Counted from the stretch's first letter, positions 26,362-36,332 are shown. The stretch is DNA of 64,000 nucleotides from Pseudobutyrivibrio sp. (GCA_024684955.1 JAIKWH010000005.1:1-64000), one strand, 5' to 3'. The notes: generated by a model not told the origin, from the letters alone. Made by a program: numbers and translations.

Positions 26362-29300
26362 ATGTATTTAAAAAGTATAGAATTATTCGGTTTCAAATCT
26401 TTTGCCAAAAAAACCGTTTTTGAGTTTCACAATGGTATTACAGGTATTGTTGGACCAAACGGTTCCGGCAAATCAAATGTTGCTGATGCAGTTCGCTGGG
26501 TTTTAGGTGAGCAGTCTGCAAAACAGCTTAGAGGTGCCTCTATGCAGGACGTTATTTTTGCAGGTACTGAGACTAGAAACCCTCTTTCTTATGCCTATGT
26601 GGCTCTTACCATGGACAATTCTGACCATGTGCTTCCAATAGAATTTGAAGAGGTGACTATAGCCCGCCGTGTCTATAGGTCAGGAGAAAGTGAATATCTA
26701 CTCAACGGCAGTCCTTGCCGTCTCAAAGACGTGGCAGAGCTTTTCTACGATACAGGTGTAGGAAAGGAAGGCTATTCTATCATCGGACAGGGTCAGATTG
26801 AAAAAATTCTGTCTGGAAAGCCTGAGGATAGACGTGAACTTTTTGATGAGGCAGTTGGTATTGTTAAATTTAAAAAGAGAAAGGCTGTCTCTGTAAAGAA
26901 ACTGGAGAGCGAAAGGGAAAATCTGGTCAGAGTAAACGACATTTTATCTGAGCAGGAGCGCCGCATCGGACCTTTGGAAAAGCAGAGCGATGATGCTAAA
27001 AAGTACCTTAAATTAAAAGAAGACCTAAAGAGAATTGATGTCAATTCTTTTATGCTTGAGGTTGATAGACTCACAGAAAATTTAGAGGCTGTTGAAAATA
27101 ACTATGCCATCGCAAACAAGCAGTTGGGGGACAATCTTGCCTCTCAGGAGGAGATCAAGGCCAAGTATGATTCTTTAGAAAACGAGATTTCTCTCTTGGA
27201 TGAGACCATAGAAAACCTGAAAAAGACCCAGTCTGACTCTACTCTTATGAAGGGCAAATTGGAGAATGAAATCGCCCTTTTGGAGGAGCAAATTCGCTCG
27301 GCTAATGTCTCTGATGAAAATATGAGCATCCGTATTTCCGAGATTGAAAGAGACAAGACAGACAAGGAAAAGCAGTTAAAGGATTTTGAGGCTGAAAAAG
27401 AAGAGTTGGACCAGACTCTTTCTGAGGTGGTTGGAAGACTGGAATCAGTTAGAAACAATTATCATGAGTTGCAGACTTCCATCCTTTCTAATAATGAAAA
27501 AATCGAAGAAGACAACAAGGCTATTATGGCCCTCCTCAATAACAGGGCATCTATAAAGTCTAAGGAGCAGCGTCTTGAAACTCTCTTAGAGCAGACTAAT
27601 ATCAGAAAAGCCAAGTTGAATCAGAGACTTTTGGAGAGAAAGACCAAGGAGGAAGATCTGGATGTGGCTGTCAGCCTAGCAGAGGAAGATTTTAAGGCTG
27701 CCCAGACTAGCCTGCTGGATTTGCAGGAAAAGGATAAGGACTTTTCTCAAAAGTCAGTAGAGTGGAAAAACAAGGCCAAAGAGGCCTCTGACCTCTTGCA
27801 GGAGAAAAAGGATTCCTTTGCTAGAGTCCAGACCAGACTGGATTCTCTAAAAAATATTGCTGAAAGATATGAAGGCTACGGCAACTCCACCAAAAAGGTT
27901 ATGGAGCAAAAGTCTAAAAATCCTGGCATTGTTGGTGTAGTTTCTGACATCATTCATGTTGATAAAAAGTATGAGACTGCTATAGAAACTGCTCTTGGTG
28001 GCAATATTCAAAATATTGTTACAAGTGATGTGGACACTGCAAAGAAGATGATTTCCTTCTTAAAGGACAACAAGCTGGGTCGTGCAACCTTCCTGCCTCT
28101 CACTGAGGTGGAGGGTAGAGATGGCTTTAAGCACAAGGATGCTTTAAATGAAAAGGGAGCCCTTGGCATTGCCACAGATTTTGTTAATTGCGATAGCAAA
28201 TTTAATGGCATTATGGACTTTTTGCTTGGCAGGGTCCTGGTGGCTGAAAATATTGATGCCGCAATTTCTATTTCTCGTAAATTTAAAAAATCAATTCATA
28301 TAGTTACTCTGGAGGGCGAGTATTTAAGCCCAGGTGGTTCTATGGCTGGTGGACATTTTAAAAACAAGTCCAACATGTTAGGCCGCAACAGAGAGATTGA
28401 GGAGCTGGAGGAGAAATTAGATTCTATTTCTCAGGAGATGGATGAACTATCCAACAGACTGTCTGATATCGAGACGGCTCAGGCGCTCCTTGAGTCTGAC
28501 AGGGATGACAACACAGCCAAGTTAAATGAGGCTGCCATCCTTCTCAATACTGCAAAACTGGGCCTGGATAGGGCAAATGAGCAAAAGAAGGAAAGTCTTA
28601 CCGCTTACCAAGGTCTTTCAAAGGAAAGCGACGAGTTGGAACTCCAACTGGTAGAAATAGCCTCTGGCCGCAAGGAAATCGAGATTGAAAAGCAGGAAAG
28701 TGCTGACAAGGAAGAGTCTTTAAAATCTGAGATTGAAAAACTTTCTGCTGAGGTAGATGAAAAGACCTACATGGAGACTTCGGTTTCTAGAAATATGTCA
28801 GAGGTACAGATTGAAGAGGCCAATGCTAGACAAAAGGTTGAGTTCGTTCAGACCAATATTGACCGTGTTAATTCTGAAATAGAAAAATGTATTAGCGACA
28901 TTGCTTCTATTAAAGAAAATGCCAAATCCTCAAAGGAAGAGACAGAGGAAAAGAAGCACCGTATAGAAGAAATCAAAGAGACCATTAGTGCAGGGGATGA
29001 AAACTTTGCAAAATTGGAAGCGGAAATCAAGGAGAACATTTCTAAGAAAGAAAGTTTAAATGATAGCCACAAGTCCTTCTTTGATCAAAGACAGGAGATT
29101 TCTGATAGGATTACAGATCTTAATAAAGAAATAATCCGTCTTGAGACTCAAAAAGAAAAGATTAACGATTCTATCGCTAATCAGAATAATTACATGTGGA
29201 ATGAGTACGAACTTACATACCACAATGCTGAGGCTTTAAAGGATCCTGAGATGACTGACCTGGATCAGATGAAGAGGGATGCTGTTAAAATTAAGAATTC

Positions 29301-29922
29301 TATCAGGGCTATGGGCAATGTTAATGTCAACGCCATTGAGGAATACAAGGAATTATTTGAGCGCTACAATTTCTTAAAGACCCAGCATGATGACTTAATT
29401 GAGGCTGAGGCCTCTCTGGTCAAAATCATCGAGGAACTGGATGAGGGCATGCGCAAACAGTTTGAGGTTGGATTTGCAGAAATTAAAAAGCAGTTTGACA
29501 AGGCTTTCAAGGAACTCTTTGGCGGCGGACATGGAAACCTGGAGCTAGTTGAAGGGGAGGATATCCTTGAGACTGGTATCAAAATTAACGCTCAGCCACC
29601 AGGAAAGAAACTTATCAATATGATGCAGATGTCCGGTGGTGAAAAGTCTCTGACAGCCATCGCCTTGCTGTTTGCAATTCAGAATATGAAGCCTTCTCCA
29701 TTCTGTCTTCTAGATGAGATTGAGGCGGCTCTTGATGATGCCAATGTAGATAGGTTTGCAAACTACTTACATAAACTTACTAAGAACACACAGTTTATTG
29801 TTATCACCCACCGTCGTGGCTCTATGAATGCCTCTGACCGACTCTACGGTGTAACAATGCAGGAAAAGGGTGTTAGTACCACAGTTTCAGTTAACTTGGT
29901 AGAAGCCCAGTTGGACGATTAA
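26362..29922 (+). CDS. smc: Chromosome partition protein SMC
   Basis: 1186 residues, typical SMC length. Walker A GPNGSGKSN is near 32-40. Two long coiled coils flank a hinge (about 515-640), and the C-terminal head has the signature MQMSGGEKSLTA and Walker B CLLDEIEAALDD. It is an ATPase that compacts and helps segregate chromosomes with ScpA/B. It is part of the rnc-smc-ftsY cluster, with one base between each neighbour. Confidence 0.97.
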   Translation: MYLKSIELFGFKSFAKKTVFEFHNGITGIVGPNGSGKSNVADAVRWVLGEQSAKQLRGASMQDVIFAGTETRNPLSYAYVALTMDNSDHVLPIEFEEVTIARRVYRSGESEYLLNGSPCRLKDVAELFYDTGVGKEGYSIIGQGQIEKILSGKPEDRRELFDEAVGIVKFKKRKAVSVKKLESERENLVRVNDILSEQERRIGPLEKQSDDAKKYLKLKEDLKRIDVNSFMLEVDRLTENLEAVENNYAIANKQLGDNLASQEEIKAKYDSLENEISLLDETIENLKKTQSDSTLMKGKLENEIALLEEQIRSANVSDENMSIRISEIERDKTDKEKQLKDFEAEKEELDQTLSEVVGRLESVRNNYHELQTSILSNNEKIEEDNKAIMALLNNRASIKSKEQRLETLLEQTNIRKAKLNQRLLERKTKEEDLDVAVSLAEEDFKAAQTSLLDLQEKDKDFSQKSVEWKNKAKEASDLLQEKKDSFARVQTRLDSLKNIAERYEGYGNSTKKVMEQKSKNPGIVGVVSDIIHVDKKYETAIETALGGNIQNIVTSDVDTAKKMISFLKDNKLGRATFLPLTEVEGRDGFKHKDALNEKGALGIATDFVNCDSKFNGIMDFLLGRVLVAENIDAAISISRKFKKSIHIVTLEGEYLSPGGSMAGGHFKNKSNMLGRNREIEELEEKLDSISQEMDELSNRLSDIETAQALLESDRDDNTAKLNEAAILLNTAKLGLDRANEQKKESLTAYQGLSKESDELELQLVEIASGRKEIEIEKQESADKEESLKSEIEKLSAEVDEKTYMETSVSRNMSEVQIEEANARQKVEFVQTNIDRVNSEIEKCISDIASIKENAKSSKEETEEKKHRIEEIKETISAGDENFAKLEAEIKENISKKESLNDSHKSFFDQRQEISDRITDLNKEIIRLETQKEKINDSIANQNNYMWNEYELTYHNAEALKDPEMTDLDQMKRDAVKIKNSIRAMGNVNVNAIEEYKELFERYNFLKTQHDDLIEAEASLVKIIEELDEGMRKQFEVGFAEIKKQFDKAFKELFGGGHGNLELVEGEDILETGIKINAQPPGKKLINMMQMSGGEKSLTAIALLFAIQNMKPSPFCLLDEIEAALDDANVDRFANYLHKLTKNTQFIVITHRRGSMNASDRLYGVTMQEKGVSTTVSVNLVEAQLDD

Positions 29923-29923
29923 T

Positions 29924-30850
29924 ATGGCAGAAAAAATATCATTTTGGCAGCGCCTGGTAAAGGGACTGACCAAAACCAGAGACAATTTTATAAAAAGTAT
30001 CGATTACATCTTTAATGGTTTTACAAACATCGATGAGGACTTTTATGAGGAGTTGGAAGAGACTCTTATCATGGGAGACATTGGTGTGCGCACCACTGAA
30101 AAGATTATTGATGACCTAAAGGATGCCGTAAAAAAAGAGCACATTAAAGAGCCAAAGGAGTGTAAGGATTTCCTTATAAATGAGATCAAAAGCCAAATGG
30201 CTCTTGATGAGACTTCCTTTGAGTTTGAAAACAGGACTTCTGTTGTCCTTGTAATAGGCGTTAATGGTGTTGGCAAGACTACCACAATAGGTAAACTGGC
30301 CGGCAAGTTAAAGCAGGAGGGCAAGACGGTTATGGTTGCTGGAGCAGATACATTTAGGGCTGCTGCAGGGGACCAACTCAAGGAATGGGCTCAGAGGGCA
30401 GGAGTAGATTATGTTGGAGGTGCCGAGGGGGCTGATCCGGCATCTGTAGTATATGATGCTGTTCATTCTGCCAAGGCAAAGGGCACAGATGTCCTTTTGG
30501 TTGATACAGCAGGCAGGCTCCACAACAAAAAGAATCTTATGAATGAACTTTCTAAAATTGGTGATACCATTTCTAAGGAGTTTCCAGAGGCCTACAGGGA
30601 AACCCTTATTGTATTAGATGGAACCACAGGGCAAAATGCCCTGGTCCAGGCAAAAGAATTTGCAGATGTAACTGGTATATCAGGAATAGTCCTTACAAAA
30701 CTTGACGGTACAGCCAAGGGAGGTATTGCAATTGCTATTCAATCTGAGTTAAAATTGCCAGTAAAATACATTGGTGTTGGTGAAACTATTGATGATTTAG
30801 AAAAGTTCAACGCAGACGATTTTGTAAATGCTTTGTTCTACGCTGAATAA
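29924..30850 (+). CDS. ftsY: Signal recognition particle receptor FtsY
   Basis: 308 residues, an SRP GTPase of the short type without the long acidic N-terminal domain. After the helical N domain come G1 GVNGVGKTT (112-120), DTAGRL and TKLDGTAKGG. It docks Ffh-bound ribosomes at the membrane. It is one base from smc; rnc-smc-ftsY is a conserved Firmicute order. Its partner ffh is encoded only about 1.7 kb downstream. Confidence 0.96.
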   Translation: MAEKISFWQRLVKGLTKTRDNFIKSIDYIFNGFTNIDEDFYEELEETLIMGDIGVRTTEKIIDDLKDAVKKEHIKEPKECKDFLINEIKSQMALDETSFEFENRTSVVLVIGVNGVGKTTTIGKLAGKLKQEGKTVMVAGADTFRAAAGDQLKEWAQRAGVDYVGGAEGADPASVVYDAVHSAKAKGTDVLLVDTAGRLHNKKNLMNELSKIGDTISKEFPEAYRETLIVLDGTTGQNALVQAKEFADVTGISGIVLTKLDGTAKGGIAIAIQSELKLPVKYIGVGETIDDLEKFNADDFVNALFYAE

Positions 30851-30882
30851 AACAGGAGAATTTTATTCAAGGAGAAAATGAC

Positions 30883-32100
30883 ATGGACATGCTTACATTG
30901 GACAAATTTGAAGAAGCTTCAAAGATTGTCACAGAAGTGACTCACGAAACAAAGCTGATCTACAGTGATTATTTCAGTGAAAAATGTGGTAATGATGTAT
31001 ATCTCAAGCCTGAGAATATGCAGCTTACAGGGGCTTACAAGTTAAGAGGTGCTTATTACAAGATTTCTACCCTCACAGATGAGGAGAGAGCAAAGGGGTT
31101 AATTACAGCATCTGCTGGTAATCACGCCCAGGGTGTTGCTTACGCAGCAAAAAAATATGGAGTTAAGGCTACAATCGTTATGCCTACCACAACTCCTCTT
31201 ATCAAGGTCAATCGCACAAAGTCTTACGGGGCTGACGTAGTCCTTTACGGCGATGTTTATGATGAGGCCTGCGCCAAGGCTTACGAGTTGGCTGATGAGC
31301 ATGGCTATACCTTTATTCACCCATTTGACGATTTGGCTGTTGCTACAGGTCAGGGTACTATAGCAATGGAGATATTTAAAGAGCTTCCACTGGTGGAATA
31401 CATTTTGGTTCCAGTTGGTGGCGGTGGTCTTGCTACAGGTATTTCCACCTTGGCAAAACTTCTCAATCCAAAGATTAAGGTAATAGGTGTTGAGCCTAGT
31501 GGGGCTGCATCTCTTACAGAATCCTTTAAAAATGGCAAGGTTACAACACTGCCTTCTGTCAGCACTATTGCAGATGGTACTGCAGTAAAGACTCCGGGTT
31601 CAAATATTTTCCCTTACTTGCAGGAAAATATTGATGAGATTATTACTGTGGACGATGATGAATTGATTGTTGCCTTCCTTGATATGGTTGAAAACCACAA
31701 GATGATTGTTGAAAATTCTGGTCTTCTCACAGTTGCAGCCCTAAATCACTTGGGATTCGAGGGCAAAAAAGTTGTATCAGTCCTGTCTGGTGGCAACATG
31801 GATGTCATAACCATGTCATCTGTTGTTCAGCAGGGGCTTATTTTCAGAGACAGAATATTTACAGTATCTGTTCTTTTACCTGACAAGCCAGGTATGCTGG
31901 CAAAGGTAGCGGAGGTAATAGCTGCCCAGCAAGGCAATGTTATCAAACTGGAGCACAATCAGTTTGTCACAACAAACAGGTCTGCTGCAGTTGAGCTTCG
32001 CATTACTTTGGAGGCCTTTGGCTCTGATCACAAAAAACAGATTCTCAAGGCCTTGGACAAAGAAGGATACAAGCCAAAGCAGGTTAGAACATCTCTTTAA
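30883..32100 (+). CDS. Threonine ammonia-lyase
   Basis: 405 residues. A fold-type II PLP enzyme: the PLP lysine is Lys53 in LTGAYKLRGAYYK, the substrate loop SAGNHAQGVAYAA is near 87-99, and the phosphate loop GGGGLATG is present. The last ~75 residues (VSVLLPDKPGMLAKVAEVIAA) form an ACT-type domain, as in allosterically regulated threonine dehydratases (IlvA/TdcB class). The reaction makes 2-oxobutanoate for isoleucine synthesis or fermentation. It starts M-D-M; the third codon is also ATG. A terminator/promoter overlap follows. Confidence 0.9.
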   Translation: MDMLTLDKFEEASKIVTEVTHETKLIYSDYFSEKCGNDVYLKPENMQLTGAYKLRGAYYKISTLTDEERAKGLITASAGNHAQGVAYAAKKYGVKATIVMPTTTPLIKVNRTKSYGADVVLYGDVYDEACAKAYELADEHGYTFIHPFDDLAVATGQGTIAMEIFKELPLVEYILVPVGGGGLATGISTLAKLLNPKIKVIGVEPSGAASLTESFKNGKVTTLPSVSTIADGTAVKTPGSNIFPYLQENIDEIITVDDDELIVAFLDMVENHKMIVENSGLLTVAALNHLGFEGKKVVSVLSGGNMDVITMSSVVQQGLIFRDRIFTVSVLLPDKPGMLAKVAEVIAAQQGNVIKLEHNQFVTTNRSAAVELRITLEAFGSDHKKQILKALDKEGYKPKQVRTSL

Positions 32101-32139
32101 TCCTCTATAATAAAGGGATGTTATATTGAAAAACAAATG

Positions 32140-32180
32140 AGAGAGGTGTAAAGTAAAACTACTTGACACCCCTCTTTTTA
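32140..32180 (+). terminator. Intrinsic terminator after threonine ammonia-lyase
   Basis: AGAGAGGTGTAAAGTA pairs with TACTTGACACCCCTCT (16 bp, two mismatches, 4-nt loop) and is followed by TTTTTA. Its right arm contains the -35 box of the next promoter. Confidence 0.75.
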
Positions 32181-32191
32181 TATTGTATATT
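32163..32191 (+). promoter_or_regulatory. Sigma-A promoter of ylxM-ffh
   Basis: TTGACA (32163-32168), 17-bp spacer, TATATT (32186-32191). The -35 box lies inside the terminator stem of the preceding gene. Confidence 0.75.
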
Positions 32192-32224
32192 ATAGCAGTT
32201 GGTAAATAGTTAATAGGAGTAGCC

Positions 32225-32560
32225 ATGGAAGATAAAATCAAATCAGGATATTTATATGATTTCTACGGCGAATTACTTACTGACCATCAGAGACGAATTT
32301 ACGAGCTTAGCATTATTGAGGATTTATCCCTTTCTGAGATAGCAGATAGCCTTTCTATCAGCCGTCAGGGAGTGCATGATACAATCAAACGTTGCAATCA
32401 CATTCTCAATGATTACGAGGCGAGACTCCATTTGGTGGAGAAATTCATGAATATAAAGGAAGATGTTATCAAAATTGATAATCTGACTTCCAAGGGTGAG
32501 GCAAATGAGCTTATGACTGAGATTTCTCACCTGTCAAAGAAGATTTTAGAGGAGTTATAA
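32225..32560 (+). CDS. ylxM: YlxM family HTH protein
   Basis: 111 residues with a sigma-factor region-4-like helix-turn-helix ([23 protein letters not shown], about 38-60). YlxM is found just upstream of ffh and is thought to assist SRP function. A TAGGAG-type site precedes the ATG, and ffh begins one base after the stop. The DNA-binding fold is visible, but its exact role is not. Confidence 0.9.
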   Translation: MEDKIKSGYLYDFYGELLTDHQRRIYELSIIEDLSLSEIADSLSISRQGVHDTIKRCNHILNDYEARLHLVEKFMNIKEDVIKIDNLTSKGEANELMTEISHLSKKILEEL

Positions 32561-32561
32561 T

Positions 32562-33899
32562 ATGGCATTTGATTCTCTTTCAGAGAAACTCCAAAATGTT
32601 TTTAAAAACCTGCGCAGCAAGGGTCGTCTTTCAGAAGATGATGTAAAAGCAGCCCTCAAAGAAGTTAAGATGGCTCTCCTTGAGGCCGACGTTAATTTCA
32701 AGGTTGTAAAGCAGTTTACTAATTCTGTTACTGAGCGTGCCATAGGTGCAGATGTTATGAATGGCCTTAATCCGGGCCAGATGGTTATTAAGATAGTAAA
32801 CGAAGAACTTGTTAATTTAATGGGTTCTGAGGCTTCTGATATTACTTTTGGTACAGGTGGAGCAATCACCACTATCATGATGGTTGGTCTACAGGGTGCT
32901 GGTAAAACAACCACCACAGCAAAACTTGCCGGCAAGTTAAAACTGAAAGGCAAGAAACCACTTCTTGTTGCTTGTGATATTTACAGACCTGCTGCTATAG
33001 AGCAATTGCAGATCAATGGAAAGAAACAGGAGGTTGAGGTATTCTCCCTAGGAGACAAGGAAAAACCTCTCAAAATAGCCAATGAGGCTATGGCCTATGC
33101 CAACAAAAACGGCTTTGACGTTGTCATTTTCGATACCGCCGGCCGTCTCCATATAGACCAGGATATGATGGAGGAATTATCATCCATCAAAAACAACATC
33201 AACATTCTCAACACCATTTTGGTTGTTGACGCCATGACAGGTCAAGATGCTGTTAATGTTTCATCTACCTTTGATGAAAAGATTGGTATTGATGGTGTTA
33301 TCATTACCAAACTTGATGGCGACACAAGAGGTGGTGCGGCCCTTTCAATTAGAGCCGTCACTGGAAAGCCTATTTTATACGCTGGAATGGGAGAAAAACT
33401 CTCAGATTTGGAGCCTTTCCACCCAGACCGTATGGCAAGCAGAATCCTTGGAATGGGAGATGTACTTTCTCTCATTGAAAAGGCGGAGGCAGAAATCGAC
33501 AAGGACGCAGCCCTGGCCCTTTCTAAAAAGGTCAAAAAAGCATCCTTTGATTTCAATGACTACCTGACTTCCATGGAGCAAATGAAAAAGTTAGGCGGCA
33601 TTTCTTCAATTCTCGGAATGATGCCTGGCATGAATTCAGCCCAGATGTCCCAGATTGAGGGAGCCATTGATGATAAAAAACTTGCTCACACTGAGGCCAT
33701 TATCTTGTCCATGACACCGGCGGAGCGTGAGAATCCAAAATTACTAAATCCTAGCAGAAAGCACAGAATTGCTGCTGGAGCTGGTTTAGATATAGCAGAG
33801 GTCAACCGTTTCATTAAACAATTTGAGCAGTCAAAGAAGATGATGAAACAAATGCCACAAATGATGGGAAGAAGAAACAAAATGAGATTCCCATTTTAG
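32562..33899 (+). CDS. ffh: Signal recognition particle protein Ffh
   Basis: 445 residues. SRP54 NG domain with G1 VGLQGAGKTT (108-117), DTAGRL and TKLDGDTRGG, then the methionine-rich M domain (GMMPGMNSAQMSQIEG, KKMMKQMPQMMG). It binds SRP RNA and signal peptides. It is followed after 34 bases by rpsP, the usual ylxM-ffh-rpsP order. Confidence 0.97.
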   Translation: MAFDSLSEKLQNVFKNLRSKGRLSEDDVKAALKEVKMALLEADVNFKVVKQFTNSVTERAIGADVMNGLNPGQMVIKIVNEELVNLMGSEASDITFGTGGAITTIMMVGLQGAGKTTTTAKLAGKLKLKGKKPLLVACDIYRPAAIEQLQINGKKQEVEVFSLGDKEKPLKIANEAMAYANKNGFDVVIFDTAGRLHIDQDMMEELSSIKNNINILNTILVVDAMTGQDAVNVSSTFDEKIGIDGVIITKLDGDTRGGAALSIRAVTGKPILYAGMGEKLSDLEPFHPDRMASRILGMGDVLSLIEKAEAEIDKDAALALSKKVKKASFDFNDYLTSMEQMKKLGGISSILGMMPGMNSAQMSQIEGAIDDKKLAHTEAIILSMTPAERENPKLLNPSRKHRIAAGAGLDIAEVNRFIKQFEQSKKMMKQMPQMMGRRNKMRFPF

Positions 33900-33933
33900 C
33901 CAATTATTTATTATATTTTAGGAGGAAAATAAA

Positions 33934-34176
33934 ATGGCAGTAAAGATTAGATTAAGAAGAATGGGTCAGAAGAAGAGACCTATCTACAGAATCGTAGTAG
34001 CAGACGCTAGATCACCACGTGATGGTCGTAACATCGACGAGATCGGTACATATGATCCAAACCAGGAGCCAGCAGAGGTAAAGGTTGATGCTGAGGCAGC
34101 TAAAAAGTGGATCGCTAATGGCGCAAAGCCAACTGAGACAGTAGCAAGACTTTTCAAGCAGGCAGGAGTTCAGTAA
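33934..34176 (+). CDS. rpsP: Ribosomal protein S16
   Basis: 80 residues beginning [34 protein letters not shown], the S16 signature, with the conserved IGTYDPNQ. A component of the 30S subunit needed for assembly. Preceded by a strong AGGAGGAAAAT site. Confidence 0.97.
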   Translation: MAVKIRLRRMGQKKRPIYRIVVADARSPRDGRNIDEIGTYDPNQEPAEVKVDAEAAKKWIANGAKPTETVARLFKQAGVQ

Positions 34177-34198
34177 GCCAGAAAGCAGAGGAATAGTG

Positions 34199-34435
34199 AT
34201 GAAAGAATTAGTTGAAGTAATTGCTAAGTCACTTGTAGACAATCCTGACCAGGTTATTGTCTCTGAAAAAGAGGATAATAAATCTGTTGTTGTTGAATTG
34301 AGAGTTGCCCCTAATGATATGGGTAAAGTCATTGGCAAGCAGGGCAGGATTGCAAAAGCTATCCGCGCTGTTGTTAAAGCGGCAGCATCAAAGAATGACA
34401 AAAAGGTCATTGTGGATATTATTGACGTAGATTAG
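34199..34435 (+). CDS. khpA: KH-domain RNA-binding protein KhpA
   Basis: 78 residues, a single KH domain with the core IGKQGRIAKAIRAVV. It corresponds to the YlqC/KhpA protein always encoded between rpsP and rimM in Firmicutes. The ATG at 34199 is adjacent to an in-frame GTG at 34196; either may be used. It ends in an intrinsic terminator. Confidence 0.92.
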   Translation: MKELVEVIAKSLVDNPDQVIVSEKEDNKSVVVELRVAPNDMGKVIGKQGRIAKAIRAVVKAAASKNDKKVIVDIIDVD

Positions 34436-34437
34436 TA

Positions 34438-34466
34438 AGATGGGCCTGTTTTAGGCCCATTTTTCT
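34438..34466 (+). terminator. Intrinsic terminator after khpA
   Basis: ATGGGCCT pairs with AGGCCCAT around a 5-nt loop, followed by TTTTCT. Confidence 0.85.
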
Positions 34467-34494
34467 ATCTTTTTGATTTTTAAGGAGAAATATT

Positions 34495-35016
34495 TTGGAA
34501 GAATTATTTCAGGTTGGAGCAATAACTCAGACCCATGGCATCAAGGGCGAGGTCAAAGTTTTCCCTCTTACAGATGATGTTATGCGTTTTAAAAACATGA
34601 AAAACCTTCTTTTAGATACTGGTAAAGACGGATATATTTCCCTGGATGTGGAGAATATGAGGACACAGAAAAACCTTGTTATTCTCAAGTTTAAAGGGAT
34701 TGATAATATAAATGACATCGAAAAATATAAGGGTTGCGGCCTTTATGTCACAAAGGAAAACAGGGTTAGTCTAAAGGAGGATGAGTATTTCATCGCAGAC
34801 TTGATTGGACTAAAGGTTTATAGTGACAATGACCCTGACACTGTGCTAGGACAGATTACTGATGTGCTCCAGACTGGTGCCAATGATGTTTACGAAATCA
34901 CTACTGAGGATGGCAAAAGTTTTCTGCTTCCTGCCATTAAAGAATGTGTTTTAAAGGTTGATGTAAATGATAATAGGATGGATATTCATTTGCTGAAGGG
35001 ATTGTTAGAGGATTAG
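34495..35016 (+). CDS. rimM: Ribosome maturation factor RimM
   Basis: 173 residues with a TTG start 8 bases after AAGGAGAAA. N-terminal RimM domain (GAITQTHGIKGEVKVFPLTDD) and a C-terminal PRC-barrel (DEYFIADLIGLKVY, DVYEITTEDGKSFLLPAI). Binds S19 during 30S assembly. It ends one base before trmD. Confidence 0.96.
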   Translation: MEELFQVGAITQTHGIKGEVKVFPLTDDVMRFKNMKNLLLDTGKDGYISLDVENMRTQKNLVILKFKGIDNINDIEKYKGCGLYVTKENRVSLKEDEYFIADLIGLKVYSDNDPDTVLGQITDVLQTGANDVYEITTEDGKSFLLPAIKECVLKVDVNDNRMDIHLLKGLLED

Positions 35017-35017
35017 T

Positions 35018-35725
35018 ATGAAATTTTATATTCTGACTTTGTTTCCAGAAATGATGGAAAATGTCCTTAACACCTCTATTTTAGGCAGGGCAAAGGAGGG
35101 TGGCTACATTTCCTTTGAGGCTGTTAATATTAGAGACTATACCAAGGACAAACATAAAAAGGTGGATGACTACCCATATGGAGGAGGGGCTGGCATGGTA
35201 ATGCAGGCTCAGCCAATCTATGATGCTTATATGCATGTTTGCCAGTTGGCAGGTCACAAGGTAAAGTGCCTTTACCTCACCCCTCAGGGCAAATTATTTG
35301 ACCAACCAGCTGCAAAGTCTCTGGCATTAGAGGAGGATCTTTGCCTACTTTGCGGACACTACGAGGGTGTGGATGAAAGGGTTTTGGAGGAAATAGTAGA
35401 TGGCTATTATTCCATTGGAGACTACGTTTTAACAGGTGGAGAGTTGCCAGCTCTTGTGATGATAGATGCTATTTCTCGAATGGTTCCCGGGGTCCTTACC
35501 AATTCTCAGTCGGGATCAGACGAGTCACTGGAGGGGAATCTGTTGGAATACCCTCAGTATTCTAGGCCTGAGACCTGGAATGACAGGACTGTGCCGGCTA
35601 TTTTGCTCTCTGGTGACCACGCTAGGGTAGACAAGTGGAGATTTGACCAAAGAGTAGAGCGCACAAAGGCTTTTAGACCGGATTTATATGAAAAATATCT
35701 CAGCCAATCCCAGAATAATGGTTGA
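35018..35725 (+). CDS. trmD: tRNA (guanine-37-N1) methyltransferase
   Basis: 235 residues. The SPOUT (knotted) fold motifs are present: LTLFPEMMENVLNTSILGRA, DDYPYGGGAGMVMQ, GHYEGVDERV and SIGDYVLTGGELPALVMID. It methylates G37 next to the anticodon to keep the frame. It sits in the classical rimM-trmD-rplS order. Confidence 0.97.
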   Translation: MKFYILTLFPEMMENVLNTSILGRAKEGGYISFEAVNIRDYTKDKHKKVDDYPYGGGAGMVMQAQPIYDAYMHVCQLAGHKVKCLYLTPQGKLFDQPAAKSLALEEDLCLLCGHYEGVDERVLEEIVDGYYSIGDYVLTGGELPALVMIDAISRMVPGVLTNSQSGSDESLEGNLLEYPQYSRPETWNDRTVPAILLSGDHARVDKWRFDQRVERTKAFRPDLYEKYLSQSQNNG

Positions 35726-35833
35726 ATTATTTAGATAAACATGTTAATATCTATGAGTTGCTAATGAAGAGATGGTCCTCTGACTATTAATTTAATAGTT
35801 CAAGAACGTCGCGTATATTTAGGAGGAATTAAA
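35726..35833 (+). promoter_or_regulatory. Possible rplS leader with two hairpins
   Basis: Between trmD and rplS lie an AGAG...CTCT hairpin near 35769-35782 and a palindromic ACTATTAATTTAATAGT at about 35785-35801, 30 bases before the rplS ribosome binding site. L19 leader regulation is known in Firmicutes; membership in that family was not established. Confidence 0.35.
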
Positions 35834-36184
35834 ATGAACGCAAACGAAATTATTAAAAACATTGAGACTGCAGAACTCAAGAACGAAGTTGATGAGTTCG
35901 CAGTAGGCGATACTGTTAAAGTATACAGCCGTATCGTTGAGGGTAACCGTACACGTACTCAGGTATTCGAGGGTACAGTTATCAAGAGACAGGGTGGAAG
36001 CAACCGTGCTACATTTACTGTACGTAAGGCTTCAAACGGTGTCGGTGTTGAAAAGACTTGGCCACTTCACAGCCCTAACGTTGAGAAAATCGAAGTAGTT
36101 AGAAAGGGTAAAGTTCGTAGAGCTAAACTTAACTACCTTAGAAATCTCACAGGTAAAAAGGCTAAGGTTAAGGAAAGAATCTAG
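35834..36184 (+). CDS. rplS: Ribosomal protein L19
   Basis: 116 residues. [26 protein letters not shown] and [32 protein letters not shown] match L19. It sits at the 30S-50S interface. It has an excellent TTAGGAGGAATTAAA site. A terminator follows. Confidence 0.97.
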   Translation: MNANEIIKNIETAELKNEVDEFAVGDTVKVYSRIVEGNRTRTQVFEGTVIKRQGGSNRATFTVRKASNGVGVEKTWPLHSPNVEKIEVVRKGKVRRAKLNYLRNLTGKKAKVKERI

Positions 36185-36199
36185 TTTGTTTATCTTATG

Positions 36200-36229
36200 G
36201 AACAGTCACCATCTGGTGGCTGTTCTTTT
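36200..36229 (+). terminator. Intrinsic terminator after rplS
   Basis: GAACAGTCACCA pairs with TGGTGGCTGTTC (one G-U pair) and is followed by TTTTA. Confidence 0.85.
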
Positions 36230-36332
36230 ACTTTAGGGGTAAAACCCTAAAAGGGCCGGGGCCCTAAAAAGTAGCAAAATCCCTTAAAGTGCGCTAAAAT
36301 ATAAAAAGATTTTATAGGGAATATTGTATGAT

